A DNA stretch of 64,000 nucleotides, taken from positions 930,001 through 994,000 of the forward strand of contig NC_052107.1 of the NCBI RefSeq assembly GCF_012273895.1, in the 5' to 3' direction. Made by a program: the position numbers and the translations under genes. The DNA is from Zerene cesonia. Its lineage: Eukaryota; Arthropoda; Insecta; Lepidoptera; Pieridae. Positions within the stretch are counted from its first letter, which is position 1; the number at the start of each line of letters is the position of its first letter. Positions 14,101 to 29,100 of this stretch are shown here, in pieces. The notes under the pieces are model-generated. The model worked only from the letters and a program-made list of their open reading frames with translations, had not been told where the DNA came from and did no database searches.

Positions 14101-17100
14101 TATATAGCTTAATAGATGTACGTTAAAATGAAAACGTAAACGACGTAAAAACGTTAATATTCAGCACAAAATGGCGCGATAAATTTGCCGCCGCTTTCTG
14201 ACAAAGCTTGATAAATAAGGTGTCACCATGACGTGCCAGGTTAATCGATTCTGAACACGGCCTTCATCATATTAGTTATATTTATAGCCTAGGTGTGACT
14301 AGTCAACGACCTAGTGATAGACCATTAGATGGCCTGGAAAAAAATAAGTTTGCAGTGTGAATCTGTGGGTTGAATATTATTTATTTTCTGTTTGTGTTCA
14401 TCCACACAAATGAACGTTTATATACGCGTTGGTTCACACAAGCGGGGACAAATTGTGGGATGTAATGTAGAATTAGAAGTTTTTTATCAATATCATTCAT
14501 TAAATCAATATCATTCATTAAAATCATTCATTAAATCAATATCAATATCATTCATTAAATTTCTATAATAAAGACCAAACAAACTAAAAAACGATATTAT
14601 CGACTGAATATTTTTTTACAAAAAAGGTCGCGTCCCTGTCCAGATTCTAAAATGGCACCAAATGACAACAATTCCCTATCAAACACAAAAATAATCACGA
14701 CAATCGGTTGAAAGCCCAAGGAGTAATCGAGAGACAATAAATAAATGGAGAACCTCCTTCGTTTTCGGGAACGCTGGTTAAAACGGAATCCAGCAAAGCG
14801 AAATCCAGTTCACACTTAACATTCCACGACAATTTAAGTGTCTCATTGAAATTTGAATTGTATTTCAGTAACAGCTGCGGATAACAGAAGGCTTTGAGGG
14901 CCTTGGATGCGAGGCCGGGACGACCTCGGTACGATTATCTACTGCAGCGTACTGCAGTGCTAAATGGATTCCAGCTCGCACAGAAAGAGGTTTTGTGTCT
15001 CAAAAGGAAGGCATGTGTGTCAGTTGAACTAAACCCTTCTTATTGATGATTGATAAGGAGTAGAGTTTTATATGCGGGTTTCTGAACTAGTTGATTTAAG
15101 GTTATCTTACTACCATAAAACAATAAGCATATAATCAAACAGAGTAAGAAAGCAGATATTATATTGGGTACACAGAAAAGAATCCTCACACAAAATTCAC
15201 CGAATAAATCACCTTTAAACTAGAATTCTAAGATACGAAATGACAGAATAAATTAAGAAACTTATGGCTGCATAATTAAAATAATTATTTTGTGTTTTAA
15301 ATTTGAAGAATGAGAAAATGACTTCAGAATTTGCAGTTTACATGAGTATTTATCTAAATATTAAGAGAATACATAAAATTTTTAAACATTCCATAGATTA
15401 ACGACTAAACTTATAAATACTATGCCAAAGTTACAGCGAAAACGTTTGTGCAATAAGCAGCTGCAAGCCCGTCAAATAAAGAAAATCTGTTCACAAAGTA
15501 ACATTAAAGAGCTTTTAAAAGCCATATTAAAAAAACTGCATTCGGAACTTGTGAAGCGTGATAAAGAAAGAAGTTTGAAGCGAATTCTCTAATCCCACCA
15601 GTTACAAGCGATTGTTGCCAGCTGACAAAAGTTTTGTATTTTTTTCTGTTTTTAACTCGAATCGGATCGGTCGAAACTTATGGCGCGTAAATAATTTTGT
15701 TGTTCAATTAAGTTTTACAATATTAGTTCATTAAGAGATTTTTTAAAAGTTTAGAATGAATGAACGTTTGACGAAATAATCTCGTGATAGCGATGTTCAT
15801 ACAAATGTAGGACATGGATTAATTATTCGTAATTTTTTGTTAATGGCATTATAAGACAATTAGTAGAGACAAAAATTAAATAGTACTGAACTGAGATTGT
15901 GACAAAGGGGTGGGATGAAGGTTTTGAAACAATTTCTAATAAACTCTTTTACTGAAACTACTATATGTATATACTACTATACTATATGTATATATATAGT
16001 ATGAACTATGTTTAAAAGAAGAATCTGAGGCAATGGTGATAACTTGTAATAATAGTGTTCGTAAGCGAGAGTGATCACATTACAGAAGGAAAGAGAAAAA
16101 AACATGTTTATTTAGCGAGACAGTATGACATAACCAAATAAAAGAATATAGATATAAAAATAGATATGAAAAACCAGTCTTTTTTTTACAAAAATTAAGT
16201 AATGTGATAAGACTTAGTGTGACATACAAATAAATTACAATAGTTTTTTGTTTCTTCACTATAAAACGGAATCAACCATTTTGATTGATTTAAACTTTCG
16301 CTAAAATTTCATCCTTCCTGAAGCAAATACTTACTGATTCTCTGATGAAGAGACCATCATGTTTTAAGTGGAAAATTAAAGGAATTAGCATACCGACTGG
16401 TTAATTCCCTCAGGGTCCAGATTATGAATATTGTAATATCTTTTCGGTGGCCATTATTCTGTTTACTTGCTACTATATTTAAATTGTAAACCCAAATTCG
16501 AAAATAGAACAGAGACGACAGATTGCATATTCATTCATTTTTGAACATTTATCCTAGTCTATTACCTAAGCATGAATATTAAGGATATTGTCAATAGCAT
16601 TGCTATTGATTAAGAATATCCTATGTGGTCCCTAATTGACAAGAAATTAAACGTCAACCTTGCCGATAGCACAGATAACGTAGTACCACAGATAACATAA
16701 TACTATAAAACTATGGTTGTCAATACTAATATATTAGTAGATACTGTCTATAGATGTAAAATTTTCGCCTCTCACTTATTTGTAACCAAATACCTTCGAA
16801 AGAGCATGACTGAATTTAAGAATTATTTTGTGTATATTGGGTAGGTCTGAGAAAAGGTCGTGAACTGACTGTCGTGATTTTTATACCACTAAGTGTTTTA
16901 ACAAAACAAGCATTGCCGGATCCACTAAAAAGTTTCTATGTATAGTTTGCAAATTACTAATGCATGTTTTTTTATCTGGGTCAGGACATTAAAGCCGTCC
17001 ATATATTTAATTGATAAAAATATCAAAATCCTGATAGAAAACTAAGCTAACGTAAGACTCAATCAATTTATATTAATTATTTGCGCATTAAATTACAGTA

Positions 17101-20100
17101 TTTCTTTCTTTCTTTCTTTTATTATTAACCAGCGAATATTTGATTGTATTACACATAAAATCAGGTCAATGGTGTACTTAATAATAACTAATTCTGTTTA
17201 TGATTACCTAAATTTCAAATCATTGCCTTATAGTTATTGTTAATTACACGATATTTTATTGAAATGCCTCGCATTAGGTATTGTTATTATTATTATTACA
17301 TTCTATAAACTGATTTATAAAATCATTTGAATGTTTTCATAAATAATTATACTCAAAACATTAATAGCTGTTATATGTTCTAACAACATAACATATTGGA
17401 CTTGGAATAGGTGCGTATTTTGGCTTTGCGAATTTAATTTAAGAAGACTGGTGTATAGTAGTGGAAACAAAAAGGTAATTTAATAAAACTATAAGCTTAT
17501 TTCTTAAACAAAATTTCGCAAATTGCAGTCCCTAAAATTGTTTTTTATATCCTACAACTTCAATATAGGCAAACGACAAATTAAATATTTTACGTGGCCC
17601 AGATGATTTGCTATGAATTTGTTCGTAGGCGATGAAGTTATGTTAAAAAGATGCTTTGGTATTCTATTCAACTGTTACATTACTTTCTTAATATAAAAGG
17701 GCAATAAATTTTTTATTGTGAGCATCAATATGCTGTATATTGATGGTTAACCCAGTTCGATTATTGAGCGTCTTTTATTAAAAACTTAAGTACCTGCTCA
17801 TGTACTAAATTATATTTATAACTAGCGGTCCGCCCCGGCTTCACTCGTGGTACAAGTATAGTCTATAAACCTTCCTCAATAAATGGGCTATCGAACACTG
17901 AAAGAATTTTTCAAATCGGACCAGTAGTTCCTGAGATTAGTCTAACTCTTCAGCTCTACAATATTAGTACAGATTATGAAAATAAGATTTAGATAAAGAT
18001 ATGTTTATTTAATATTTTAGTCAAACTCGTGTCCCATTTTTTGTAACCCGATGAAGTTAAGCCTATTTTTATTAATGTTTTGTATTTATTCGGGAATTCT
18101 ACAAAGAGGTCTTCAACTATTTATTATCTATGTGATGAGGAAGTTCTGTCAGAACAATATTAGCCAGGACGAACACGAAAAGTAAGTCAGTGAATATCCG
18201 CTTTTATATAAGACGATATGAATAACATCCATCATCAACAACAGTCAACAGAAAATATCCCTAAGTACCTCAATTATTACACATATATTAAATTTTTCCG
18301 ACGATTTATTTATGTTTTGTAGACGTCAATTTGCTTAAGCTTCCAAAGTAATTAACGTAAGACGTAGTGAGCACTCAGCGGAACTTTCAGCTTTATCGCA
18401 TACAATGAACTGTCTCAACATCTTTTAAGAGCTGTAAAACAAAAAGCATTTTAAGGAGCTAACTTGCTGTTACTTGGGTTTTTGACGTTTTGTAAGGCTC
18501 AAGTCAATGTTAAAGTTCAATTTATTCTTGAAAAGGGGCATGATACTTCTATCAACATGAAAAATAGTTCAAATTTTAAAGATTCATCAATATAACAACC
18601 GCTTGCGGCTTCGCCTGCGCAATCAAAGAGTTGATTATGGGTATGAGATGTTTAACAGTGTGAATGTGATTCGATTTTTATCTCCAGGCATAAAATCGAA
18701 TCACAATAACGCTCCGTTGCGACGTATACGAAAGACAGACAAACATATTTTCTTTTTATAACATAAACTAGTTGTCACCCGCAGGTTCGCCCGCGCGGTC
18801 TTAATAAATTTTCATGATACAAACTTTCATCCCCTTTTTTATCCCTAGGAGGTAGAATTTATCAAAATCTCTTAAATTTCTATTCTCCAAATTTCTTAGC
18901 GGATACCTACGTCATAAAATCTATTTACATGCCAAATTTCAGACCGATCAGTCAGTGGTTTGGGCTGTGCGTTGATAGATCACTATGTCGGTCAGTCAGT
19001 CAGTCACCTTTGATTCTAATTTTTTTATTTGAATATATTGCAAAAATTTGAATATAAGTACTATGGAGAAGATGAAAAATTGTTATAAGTTGAAATGATT
19101 AATACCTTAGATATATTGATATCTGTGAAAATTACGTAGAAAACTAAAAACGTTTCATAAAATTTAACGACTATTTAATTGCGTGAAGTACCAGCTGGGT
19201 GAAGATATTACAAATAGTATACCACTATACAACTAATATTGTAATTAATGCCTATGTTCGTCTGTATGTAACAGCACCGATTAGTATAAAATTATGAATG
19301 TAAACCATTGCAAACCCATGGTCAAACAAATTGTTTTTTTGAAAGGGTTGGAACAATTGTTTTGTACACGTGTGGAACCGTGGGGCATATATAGTTTAAA
19401 ATAAATGGAACACTTTAAAGTGTGTGAAAATAACGATAAAACATCGCGTTAATACAGATACTAGTTAAGCTCATAAAAGCGCGTTTTAAACTGGTAAGAA
19501 AGTACATGAGAAGGTTTCTTATGAAAGTGCAATTTAACTGGATAACAAGCTCCAAGTGTAATAAACCATGATTCTTGTTACACACAACACATTTTTATTT
19601 TGTCCTTGCAAAAATGACATAAATAAATAGTACAGCATTATGCTATCTTTACTAACGACAGTAATTATCTGTGCACATGCGTTATTATAAAACTTTTTTA
19701 AATAATCACATAATCTTGTACTTAACGATATCACATTAACTTCGTTCAGAAAAGAAGAATTACAAAGATAAATATTATGATTGAATGAATCAAGTTGTAA
19801 TTCAATACGACTTCTATCTTCGCACGAATCCTTTGCAAAAAGCTTTCCACGACAAAACATCACAAGGAATAGGATTTAGTTTTTACGATCATTCCATCCG
19901 TGATCTAATTAACAATTCACTTAACGTCCTGACTTACCCTCGAAGCTCGAGTACCGATGTGAAATATTGCAAGAGAATTCGACATTTTTACCGGGTTTGA
20001 ATAGGATCGATGAAATAAAATATTTTGTCATAATTTTTTACACTAAGAAGAGTCATAAATATCATTTCATATTTAAATCATACAATACTATTGTGTCCCT

Positions 20101-23100
20101 GTGGTCAGTTTTCATTCATACTCCTTAGAAACTACTAATCTTTGTACCATTTTTCAGATAGGTCTTGCTATAGTTTGACAACTATTTTTATACCCCTAAG
20201 TGATCATATCCTGGCATAACATTGTTAATCTAGTATTAGGGTCAGCTAGGTCTGAAAAATAAAACGCCTTTATTCTAGATATAAGCTTAGAATAGATATA
20301 GGTATATCAAATAGATTTGATAAAAGCTTAGAATAAATTTGCTACAAATAAACCGAATATCATGTCAATGTGTATTTCATTTAATTTGTCTATGTTCGAC
20401 GTCTTAACCTTTATGACGTCGATATTCGTCGAATTTGTCTATGTTCGACGTCTTAACCTTTATGACGACGGTGATAGACTCGGGCCAACGCCCGAGTCTA
20501 TCACCACTTTGTAAACAAAAATTTATAAATTTACAAAAAATGTGAAGTCAAAATTAAAGGAGAAATACCCATAAATTGTCAAAAGAACATCATTAGTATT
20601 TAAAACAATATTTGTGCTTCAACTAATGCTTAATATACAGATAAAAATAATTATGTAATAGCACAGATAACATATTAGAATTACTCTAAAGTATTTTAAA
20701 GCTCGCCTAATCTCGAAGATCCGATAATATAGAACTGTACGAGTAGCTCGACTACCAGTACCACAAATTGTATTACTTAAATAATATTTGGTTTCACGGT
20801 AAGCTTGATTTTACTCGCAAGTAACTCGCAAGTAACTCGCCTTTGACAACAAATTTCTTAGTTTATTGATCAAAGGGACTCTAACATTCGCTACGTAGAA
20901 AATTATGGGAGTGTCTCTTATTGTCAAGCATTAAATAACAGTGGAGGTATAATGAAACTAACTTTCCGGACGCGGGTTCGCCGTGCATTTAAAGAAAATA
21001 AACAACGAGGTGTTGTTTTTTTATATCATTCTCTAGTCGCCTACCTATCTCTAGACACAAATATCATATCATAAAACCACTCAGTTGCGACGTAAAAGAA
21101 GATCAAACAAACACAATAATTTGCATTCATAATGTTAGCAAGGTAACAAAGGTAACAACTATTTGTTTGCTATATGGGGGACAAAAGTATTATATTTATA
21201 TATCTATATGCTAGCGCGTGTAGACTAAATTCATATTCATCATCATCATTCTAATATATGGAATCTAAATTCAGCATGACATTTGTTTTTTATTGTTATC
21301 ATTCTCAAAGTCATCAGCATTGATACAAATTTATTTTTTCCTGCTACAATCCACCACTCTTTCACACGGGCGGCTCTACTTTTATTTCGTTCGTATCGTT
21401 TTTCCCAATTTTTTCCTGTGATCTGTATAATATATGAATAAAGCATAAATCTATTAACTTCATACTCATATAGTTTCCAAATTAAAGTTACAGAAAAATA
21501 TATTTTATATATTAAAGAGTCGGTATAAAAAGAAAATATACCCAATGACAAACTATTTATCCAAGTAAAGGGTTGTCGTGCATAAAAGAGTTTCATAGCT
21601 TTTAGAGAGCACTGCGATATTGGAAGGTTTGAGAAAAGAGACCGATTCTTATTTAAAGGTCAGCTTTCACAAAGCAAGTTCTTCAAAGAATATAATACTA
21701 AAAGCGTGTACTTATATATAAATCCGTGTTAAAATATATTTTGTTTATAATTAGCGGTCCGCGGAGGCTTCGCCCGTGGTACTTTAAGCCTATGGGAGTC
21801 AGGGAATACATATCCAGTCGTAAAAAAGGACTGCATTTGTTATTGAGATTAGCGCGTTCAAACAGATAGAAACAAATAAACAGAAGGAAAAAAGTCTTTG
21901 ACTTTATATTAGTAGTAATGGTGTAGTTAGTATACCTAGACATTTAATTAACGTTAATCAGGAATATACAGCTTATTTCCAGTGATTGTTCTAAATATAG
22001 GTAACCTAAATAAAATACCTTCGAGAAACGTCTAAAATGGAACTAAATCTATTGAAGCACGCAATCTAATTGGTGTTTGATAGTTAAGTCCAAGCGTAGG
22101 ACTAGACAGTTGACCTATTTAATTAATGGACTGAGACAATATGAATTTTTCCGAAGAGAAAACTTAACTAGGACTCTATAACACAATATCGTGAAGTTTA
22201 AAAGTATGATGGTGTGTTGTGAAGAAATTCTCTTAAAGTTATTGTTTAATGGATAATTATTTAAATAGAAAAATCTGTATATTTACAATACATGATGCAC
22301 AAATAGGTAGGCGAAGTTTTAAAGTGGAATTGGTGCACGCTCCAGCACGAATTGTGCCAGCTTGCACCGGAGAAGTACCACACCCCCACATAAGACCAAC
22401 CTAAAATAGTAGCATGCTACTGTCTTTTGTACGGTGAATGAGAGACGGAGGAACGTTTTCTTTTCCTCGCACTTCTCAGTCCATTCTTTCTTTCCAGTCG
22501 TCAATTCTATCCTTATCTATTTCGTCTTAAAAGCGGGCAGGGTATTCGCAGAGGCCTTACCGTATATAGCCCTATCTCTGCGAATGTTCATGGGCGGTGG
22601 TGACCGCTTACCAAGCGAATCATCAGCTCAGATGCCCTCTTATAGCCTTAAAAAGAAAAAATGTGTGTTCTAGATGCTGGGTATTAAAATGCATGTTAAA
22701 GGTGTAATGTTAAGTTATGTTTCATTGTTTCTTTGTAGATATACATTCTTGTTCGCGATTCTAAGTATTCGTCTAATTTCTAAGAAGCATATTATGTTAT
22801 ACTTACAATGCTCTAAAAGTTTGTTACGTGATTTTTCCTTGTATGTGAATAATGCAAATAAAGAAAATATTCTGTTCTGTTCAAATTGCTCGTATTTCTT
22901 TTGAAAATACTTATATCACTGTGTATTTTTCTAGTTTTAGTTATTCGATTCAATATATCATATGAATACCTATATATCACATTCAGTTCTCATGTTGAGA
23001 GTTTAAAGTTAAAAATATATATTACAAAAATATGTATTTTTAATGCATGGCATATCTAATTAGGGACATATTGAAAGCATCTTATTTTAATGCAAAATCA

Positions 23101-26100
23101 CACGAGCAAAAACGGTAAAGGTGACAACGTGAACTTACAATTAAAACTGTTAAAATATCAAAAACATTAAACCGTCTGAGAATAATTTAAATGGCATTCT
23201 GCCCAAAATTATACATACAGGCGCAATAATTATCTGTAGCAAAAGAATATACGTGCGAATGTCATGCCAGTCGTTTATTTTTTATCTGTAAAAAAAGAAT
23301 TTTTGAAATGGAGCGCGGGAAACGGGGGCAAATAGTATCTTATCTGTGCAACCGTCGCGTCGGTCGTTACTTCCTCGCGTTACAAAAACCTATTTATCAC
23401 AGGGATTTGGATGTCCCACGGTAACAGATTAGTTCTAGCCGTGACTTATTTTGTAACAATTCAAAGGAGTCTTTATTATATGACCTTTTCCGATCGATTT
23501 GTGAGGTCTGTTCCTGTTTTTAATTATTTAAAATACACTTATTAATTAAAAGGTGGTTCGTCTATATTTTAATAAGATTAAACCTGAAGAGATTGTTTGT
23601 ATATATTTATTTTGTTCATTTGTTTGATTAGAACGCGTAAGGAACATCTGGACCGATTTCAAAAAATTTTACATGCTACGTACGTGATCCCTGACTGCTA
23701 TAAGCTATATATACCACGGGTGAAGTCGGGGTAGAACGCTATTATATCAATAATTTATTATATTATGTAATATCAGGCAACTAAGTTGGTGGTTCAATCA
23801 ACAGCGCCCATAAATATTTGCAGAGATAGAGCCAATATTTTAAGCCAAGTTAGTTAGTCAAAATAGAAAGGTTCATGACGAATAAAGGAGTGGACTGGGA
23901 AAAGCGAGAAAAAAGATAAGTGCGTCCGGTTCTCCTACTCACCCAACAAACAGTACATTCTACTTCACGATATTCCAAAATGCCAAAAATGATATTTTTG
24001 ATAGTATTTAGTTCAGACGAAACCGGATTGAGCGGTTGGTTATATTGATAAGCTATTCAGTTATAAATACAGCTTCTCAAAATTGATTCCAATAAAGTCT
24101 GCGTTACATGATTGGTCGGTTGTTTGCTGGCGTCGAGCCAAAATCGGATTGCATAATGACAAACTTTATTGTCATTGGACGCGGCTGTTTGATGACATAT
24201 GGTTTTTACATTCTGTTCGGAGTGGAGTACTCGTTTCAACTAAAATTTGGACGTTTATTACCTTGGTTGTTTTAGTCTCATTTCATTTTAGCTGAATGTT
24301 ATAGGATGTTCGGAATAAGTTGGATTAGGTTGAAATTTGGGATTTATTTCGTTGTAATGTGCGGAAAACTAGCTTTGAGAATTTTTCATTTGCTATGACA
24401 GCCATTTATATTTCACCGAGTTTAATTATTATGAAAATAATTAATTAAGAAGTAAAATACTACCGTCTACAAATTGCCAGAACTAAACTAAATTTAAGTG
24501 GGAGGTAATAGGAAAATGATAGCCCACATGGAATGGGCACTTAGCCAGACTGGCTTTGATATAGAAACAGAATTATCAAGTCTGGAAGTTTCTTTCCTAC
24601 GTCCATCCTAATCTTATCCATATTTCAAAATTCATCCGTTTTTAATAATATTCATTTAGCAGTTCATCCGTTGAAACATATTTTACAAAGAGACAGATGT
24701 TTTAAAAAATTCAGCCCATTAGTCGCTAAATTTACTATTCGAAAAACATTATTAAATTATCTATCATAGTCTATAGTCAAGTCATTGAAATATAAACAAA
24801 GTATTGGTTATTCTTCAGTATATAATGGTAAAGCACATTTTGGAAGATTAAGTGGATCTTCATTCATGAACGATTCGCTTACAGCTACGCGGAGCCGCTA
24901 CGAAATACCTCGATGGGTTTATGCAGTTATCTGTTTACGCTCAGAGAGATTTAACTATGTTGCGATTCTCGGTAGCGTTTATAATGTTGCTAGGGTCACC
25001 TTCAATAATAATAATAAATGTATAATACTCGCGTAAAATGAAACACAAGAAAATACAATAATAATAAAGTTTGATTTTACGCGAGTATTATACATTTATT
25101 AATTAAAAACTTTTTCACGGATTTTAAACGTGATTTATTCGTTATATTATTAACTCGAAATTTTCGAAAACTTTACAGCCAGCGTGATCACGGGGAGAAA
25201 TAATAACATAATGAATAAATCGCGTTTAAAATCCGTTAAAAAGTTTTTAATTTCTAAATAATAACGTCTTTATTAAAACTATTCAATTCGTACAATTATA
25301 TAAAGCCTGTGTTAAAGTTAAAATGTTAAAACGGAAGCATTTTTCACACTTTTTTGTTAATTAATTGCCTCGAAGTACTATTTTTGTTTCATAAAATCAC
25401 CTCCTTGATCCAGTGGATAACGCATGAGCGTAAAACCGAAGAGTCTAACACAAAACTAACAAAAAATGCCTCACTCATACAGTGCACGGAAGCTTGATCA
25501 TTTACTGATTCATGTTAATTACAACAAGGAACGTAATGACAAAAATATCAAACAACAGAATCACATCAGTCGGTTGAAAACCCACGGAACATTCGATAAC
25601 TATACTCGATAGTTAAAACAAACAATAATCTATCGTGTGAACCTACACAGATTTGAGACGTCTGTTGAGAAAATTTATCAGTGAGACAGATGTATAGTGC
25701 CCCATACCCTATAAAAGGACTAGAAACTTTCACAGTATTATTACACAGATCAAGAATATTGGCACAACGTGGTTCTGCAAACACTTAGAGTGCTTGCATA
25801 ATTGTATTTGCGGAGACGATGTCGTCTTTGATTCTGTGAAACAATATTTATTCTTAGTAACATAAGCTCCTGAGGCGACGCTTCAATGCACTTACCATAT
25901 AAAGAAATGAAATATATACAGTTAATATTCATAATGTTTAAAAGGATTACGAATTAGTAGAGAAATAGAGTGGTAGAATTTTGGACTATGTAAGTTTCTA
26001 GAATGATTAAATCTTACACATATGAGTATTCTTCATTTATTGATTTGTATACACAGATAAATTTTACTGAAAGATGTCGAGCGCGAAGCTTCGCCCAACA

Positions 26101-29100
26101 CCTCCAAACAAGATTGATTAACTTACAGCTACGAGGCGTACCTACTAGGATCCAACTATAGTTAAGCCTTTAGATCAAATACCGATAACACACATTTGTG
26201 TATAATCTACATCGAAAGTTCTAGTTCCATGTCCAAGGTCCCATCGGAAGTATACTTGACACGCTTAACGGTAAGAGGTCAAACCGCGAACACTTAGACG
26301 TTTTATTATATTCCACAATAGCTGAGTTTAAGTGGCACTCGTTGCTTTTTGTGCTAATAGACAAAGGGTTAGGAAAATATATTTATAGCCTGTACCAGTT
26401 CCTTGGTGCACAAAGACCTTTCAGTGGGTTTGGGGATTTGAGACTGCGTTATCTTCCTGTTAATTACTTTGATGTTGACTAAATGGCAAGCTTCAGGGTT
26501 AGAACCCTAGAATAAAAAGGCATAAGATAAAAAATGTATACCCAACGTCTGAATTCTCATTAACGTATTATTTAGCAGCTGTTGTCCCTGTTCCGCCCCA
26601 TAGATAAGTTTTTCAAAATTGTTATGTATTTATGTTAAATCAAACAGGCCAAAAATAAAGTAAATACGGCCATTTCTGAGTAACCCAACTTTATTTAGAT
26701 TATATTTTCTGGAGCTATGAATAAAAATAACGAGTAAATAAACAATAAAGGTAGGACTATGCTTCGTAATTCTCTGAAACTTATGTTATATGTTTGTTAT
26801 ATCTATTGTGTGTAGCGTATACAAGTGATATAAAGAACTGGGTAACAAAATAGCCTATGTGCAAAACCAGACTTCTATCATATTACAGGTACTAGATTTA
26901 CAAAGATACACCCGTATATTCTTACAAACATTTTTGCTTATATATTAATGATAATATTGTCGGATGCACAGAATAAAATATAAAATAATAATAAAATGCA
27001 TAGAATAAAATAAATATAAAATATGTATATAATGTGTCTTGTTTTATGTTTAACTGGGTAATCGAACTGAGCACCACCGCCCATGAATATTTGCAAATTC
27101 AATCTTATTCACGGATAGGATAGGATCACTTAAAGTCGGAATTACAGGGCACATAAATATAAAAGTCTACCCAAATCCCAATCTAAACCCAAATTCGATC
27201 TATAGAATCGAAGGTGTGCTTAGATAAAAAATATTACGTATATATATGTTAATCGTATAACACTATGTACTAAAGCTAGCTAGATTTTATCATTTCGTAT
27301 TAAAACAATAACTAAATATAGAGTGAAAATCAGCGTATGATAAACAATAAGTTCCATTGATTAAGGACACCACATACGGGACATCCTGTAAACACAATAT
27401 TTTCCCTACTAATGCATGTATTTTATTTAACTTAAGAGCGATACGATATGGATGGCGTTATTTCCTTTCATACTATGAAAAGTAAAATTAAATTAATGAA
27501 AAGTAAGATGTCGGAGAAATAGATAATTCATGATTATTTTGATTTGAAAGTTTTAATATTAATTTGGAGAATGAATTTGGAATAATTTTAAAATAAGTGA
27601 ATGTGTATATAGCTTTAGCAAGGAATGTCAGCAAATTCACGCAGAATTTGAATTGTAATTTACAATTTGGTATAACAAAGTTTTCTTTACAATGGATACA
27701 ATATTGTAATCATTGAAATAATGTTTCATATTGGTTGTGATGGTTCTTAATTATCTCAATAGATGGCGTGGGGTGTCCCTTAGGAACATAAAACCGAAAG
27801 AGTAGAAGAAATTCGATTACGGAAGTGGGATCACGGGTGGCCGTGAGGCTAGGCGTTGCTACGGTTTGGCAAAAAAGACACAGGTTCGAATCCCGTCTTG
27901 TCATCAAATTTTTCTATTCTTTCAAAATTTATCAAAGTTTTCTTTATTCATCAACCGATTTCAAAAAAGAGGCGGATTTCAATTCGACATTTATTATTGC
28001 GTTAGAACTTTCGATAGGGTAAACCAATTTTGGCGATTTATTTATCTCAATACACAACTCATATTTTGTAGTTTTCTGAAGCCTTATATCTTTAGTTATT
28101 CGCCGTACAAAGTGACTATCGATCTTTATATAAATACACATTGCCACAGCTGTTAAGTCAACAAGGTATACTTATTACAATTGCGCATAGCATTTGGGCC
28201 CATTATACCACCGTAATAACAAGCCATGCATGTTCCGTTTGATAGATTATGTGGCTTCCGTGATATAAAGGTTAAGGTAAAACTGAACGATAAGATCTGT
28301 GCTTTGTTACCATACAGGCAACAACAACATTATATATAATAAGTAGCTAACCGGAGGCCCATATCCTTTTCCTTACCCTTCCTAGTCCTTTCCTTTATTC
28401 CTCTCGACAATACTTTCTTAATCCCTTCCCAATTTAAAGTCGGCAATCCATTTGTAGAGGCGTAAGGTCTGCAATGGACCTTATGCCTCTCCAAATGTTC
28501 ATGGGCGGTGGTAGCGCTTACCATCAGGCGTCCCACCAGCTCCTTTGCCGACTGTAACATAAAAAAAAGCTTTCCGCCCGCGGCTTTGCTCGCGTTGTCA
28601 CAGGAAAGATAGTTTCGTTTTCCTCACGTATTCCCGTTCCCGTGGGATTTCCGGGATAAAAACTTTCCTATGTTCCGTCTCCTGGGTCTAAGCTACCTCT
28701 GCACAAATTTTCAACCAAATCGGTTAATCCGTTCTTGAGTTATAAATAGTGTAAGTAACACTACTTTCTTTCGTATATAAATAGAAATAAAATTCATTAA
28801 TAAACCCGATTATGTGGTACACTTTGAGCCATCTTCAAGGATATGGGAATGCCTTTAATCTCTACATCACTGATGGATTTTTAGATAATATGTGATTAAG
28901 TTAGTTAATATCATAAACTGAGATATTTCTTTCCCAAATCCATATTTAGAGCAGAAGGGATTTTTAAGAGGCAAAGAAATCCGGACATTTTAAAGAATTT
29001 GTACTTGTGTCCCAAGACGAATTTAGACGAATCTTAACCTTTTTGCCATATGTCCATATCCCAAAGCAAGCATAGATTTAGAATTGCAGTCCATTGTCCA

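Noticed and set aside
20383..20467. CRISPR-like direct repeats
   Set aside because: Only two units with a short spacer, in eukaryotic DNA; a simple tandem duplication.
22434..22673. 79-codon open frame; similar ones at 41221, 47592 and 47657
   Set aside because: All lie within copies of the same non-coding SINE-like family.
27825..27905. Functional tRNA gene
   Set aside because: The B box is perfect, but the acceptor and T stems do not pair and the A box is off consensus; treated as tRNA-like repeat.
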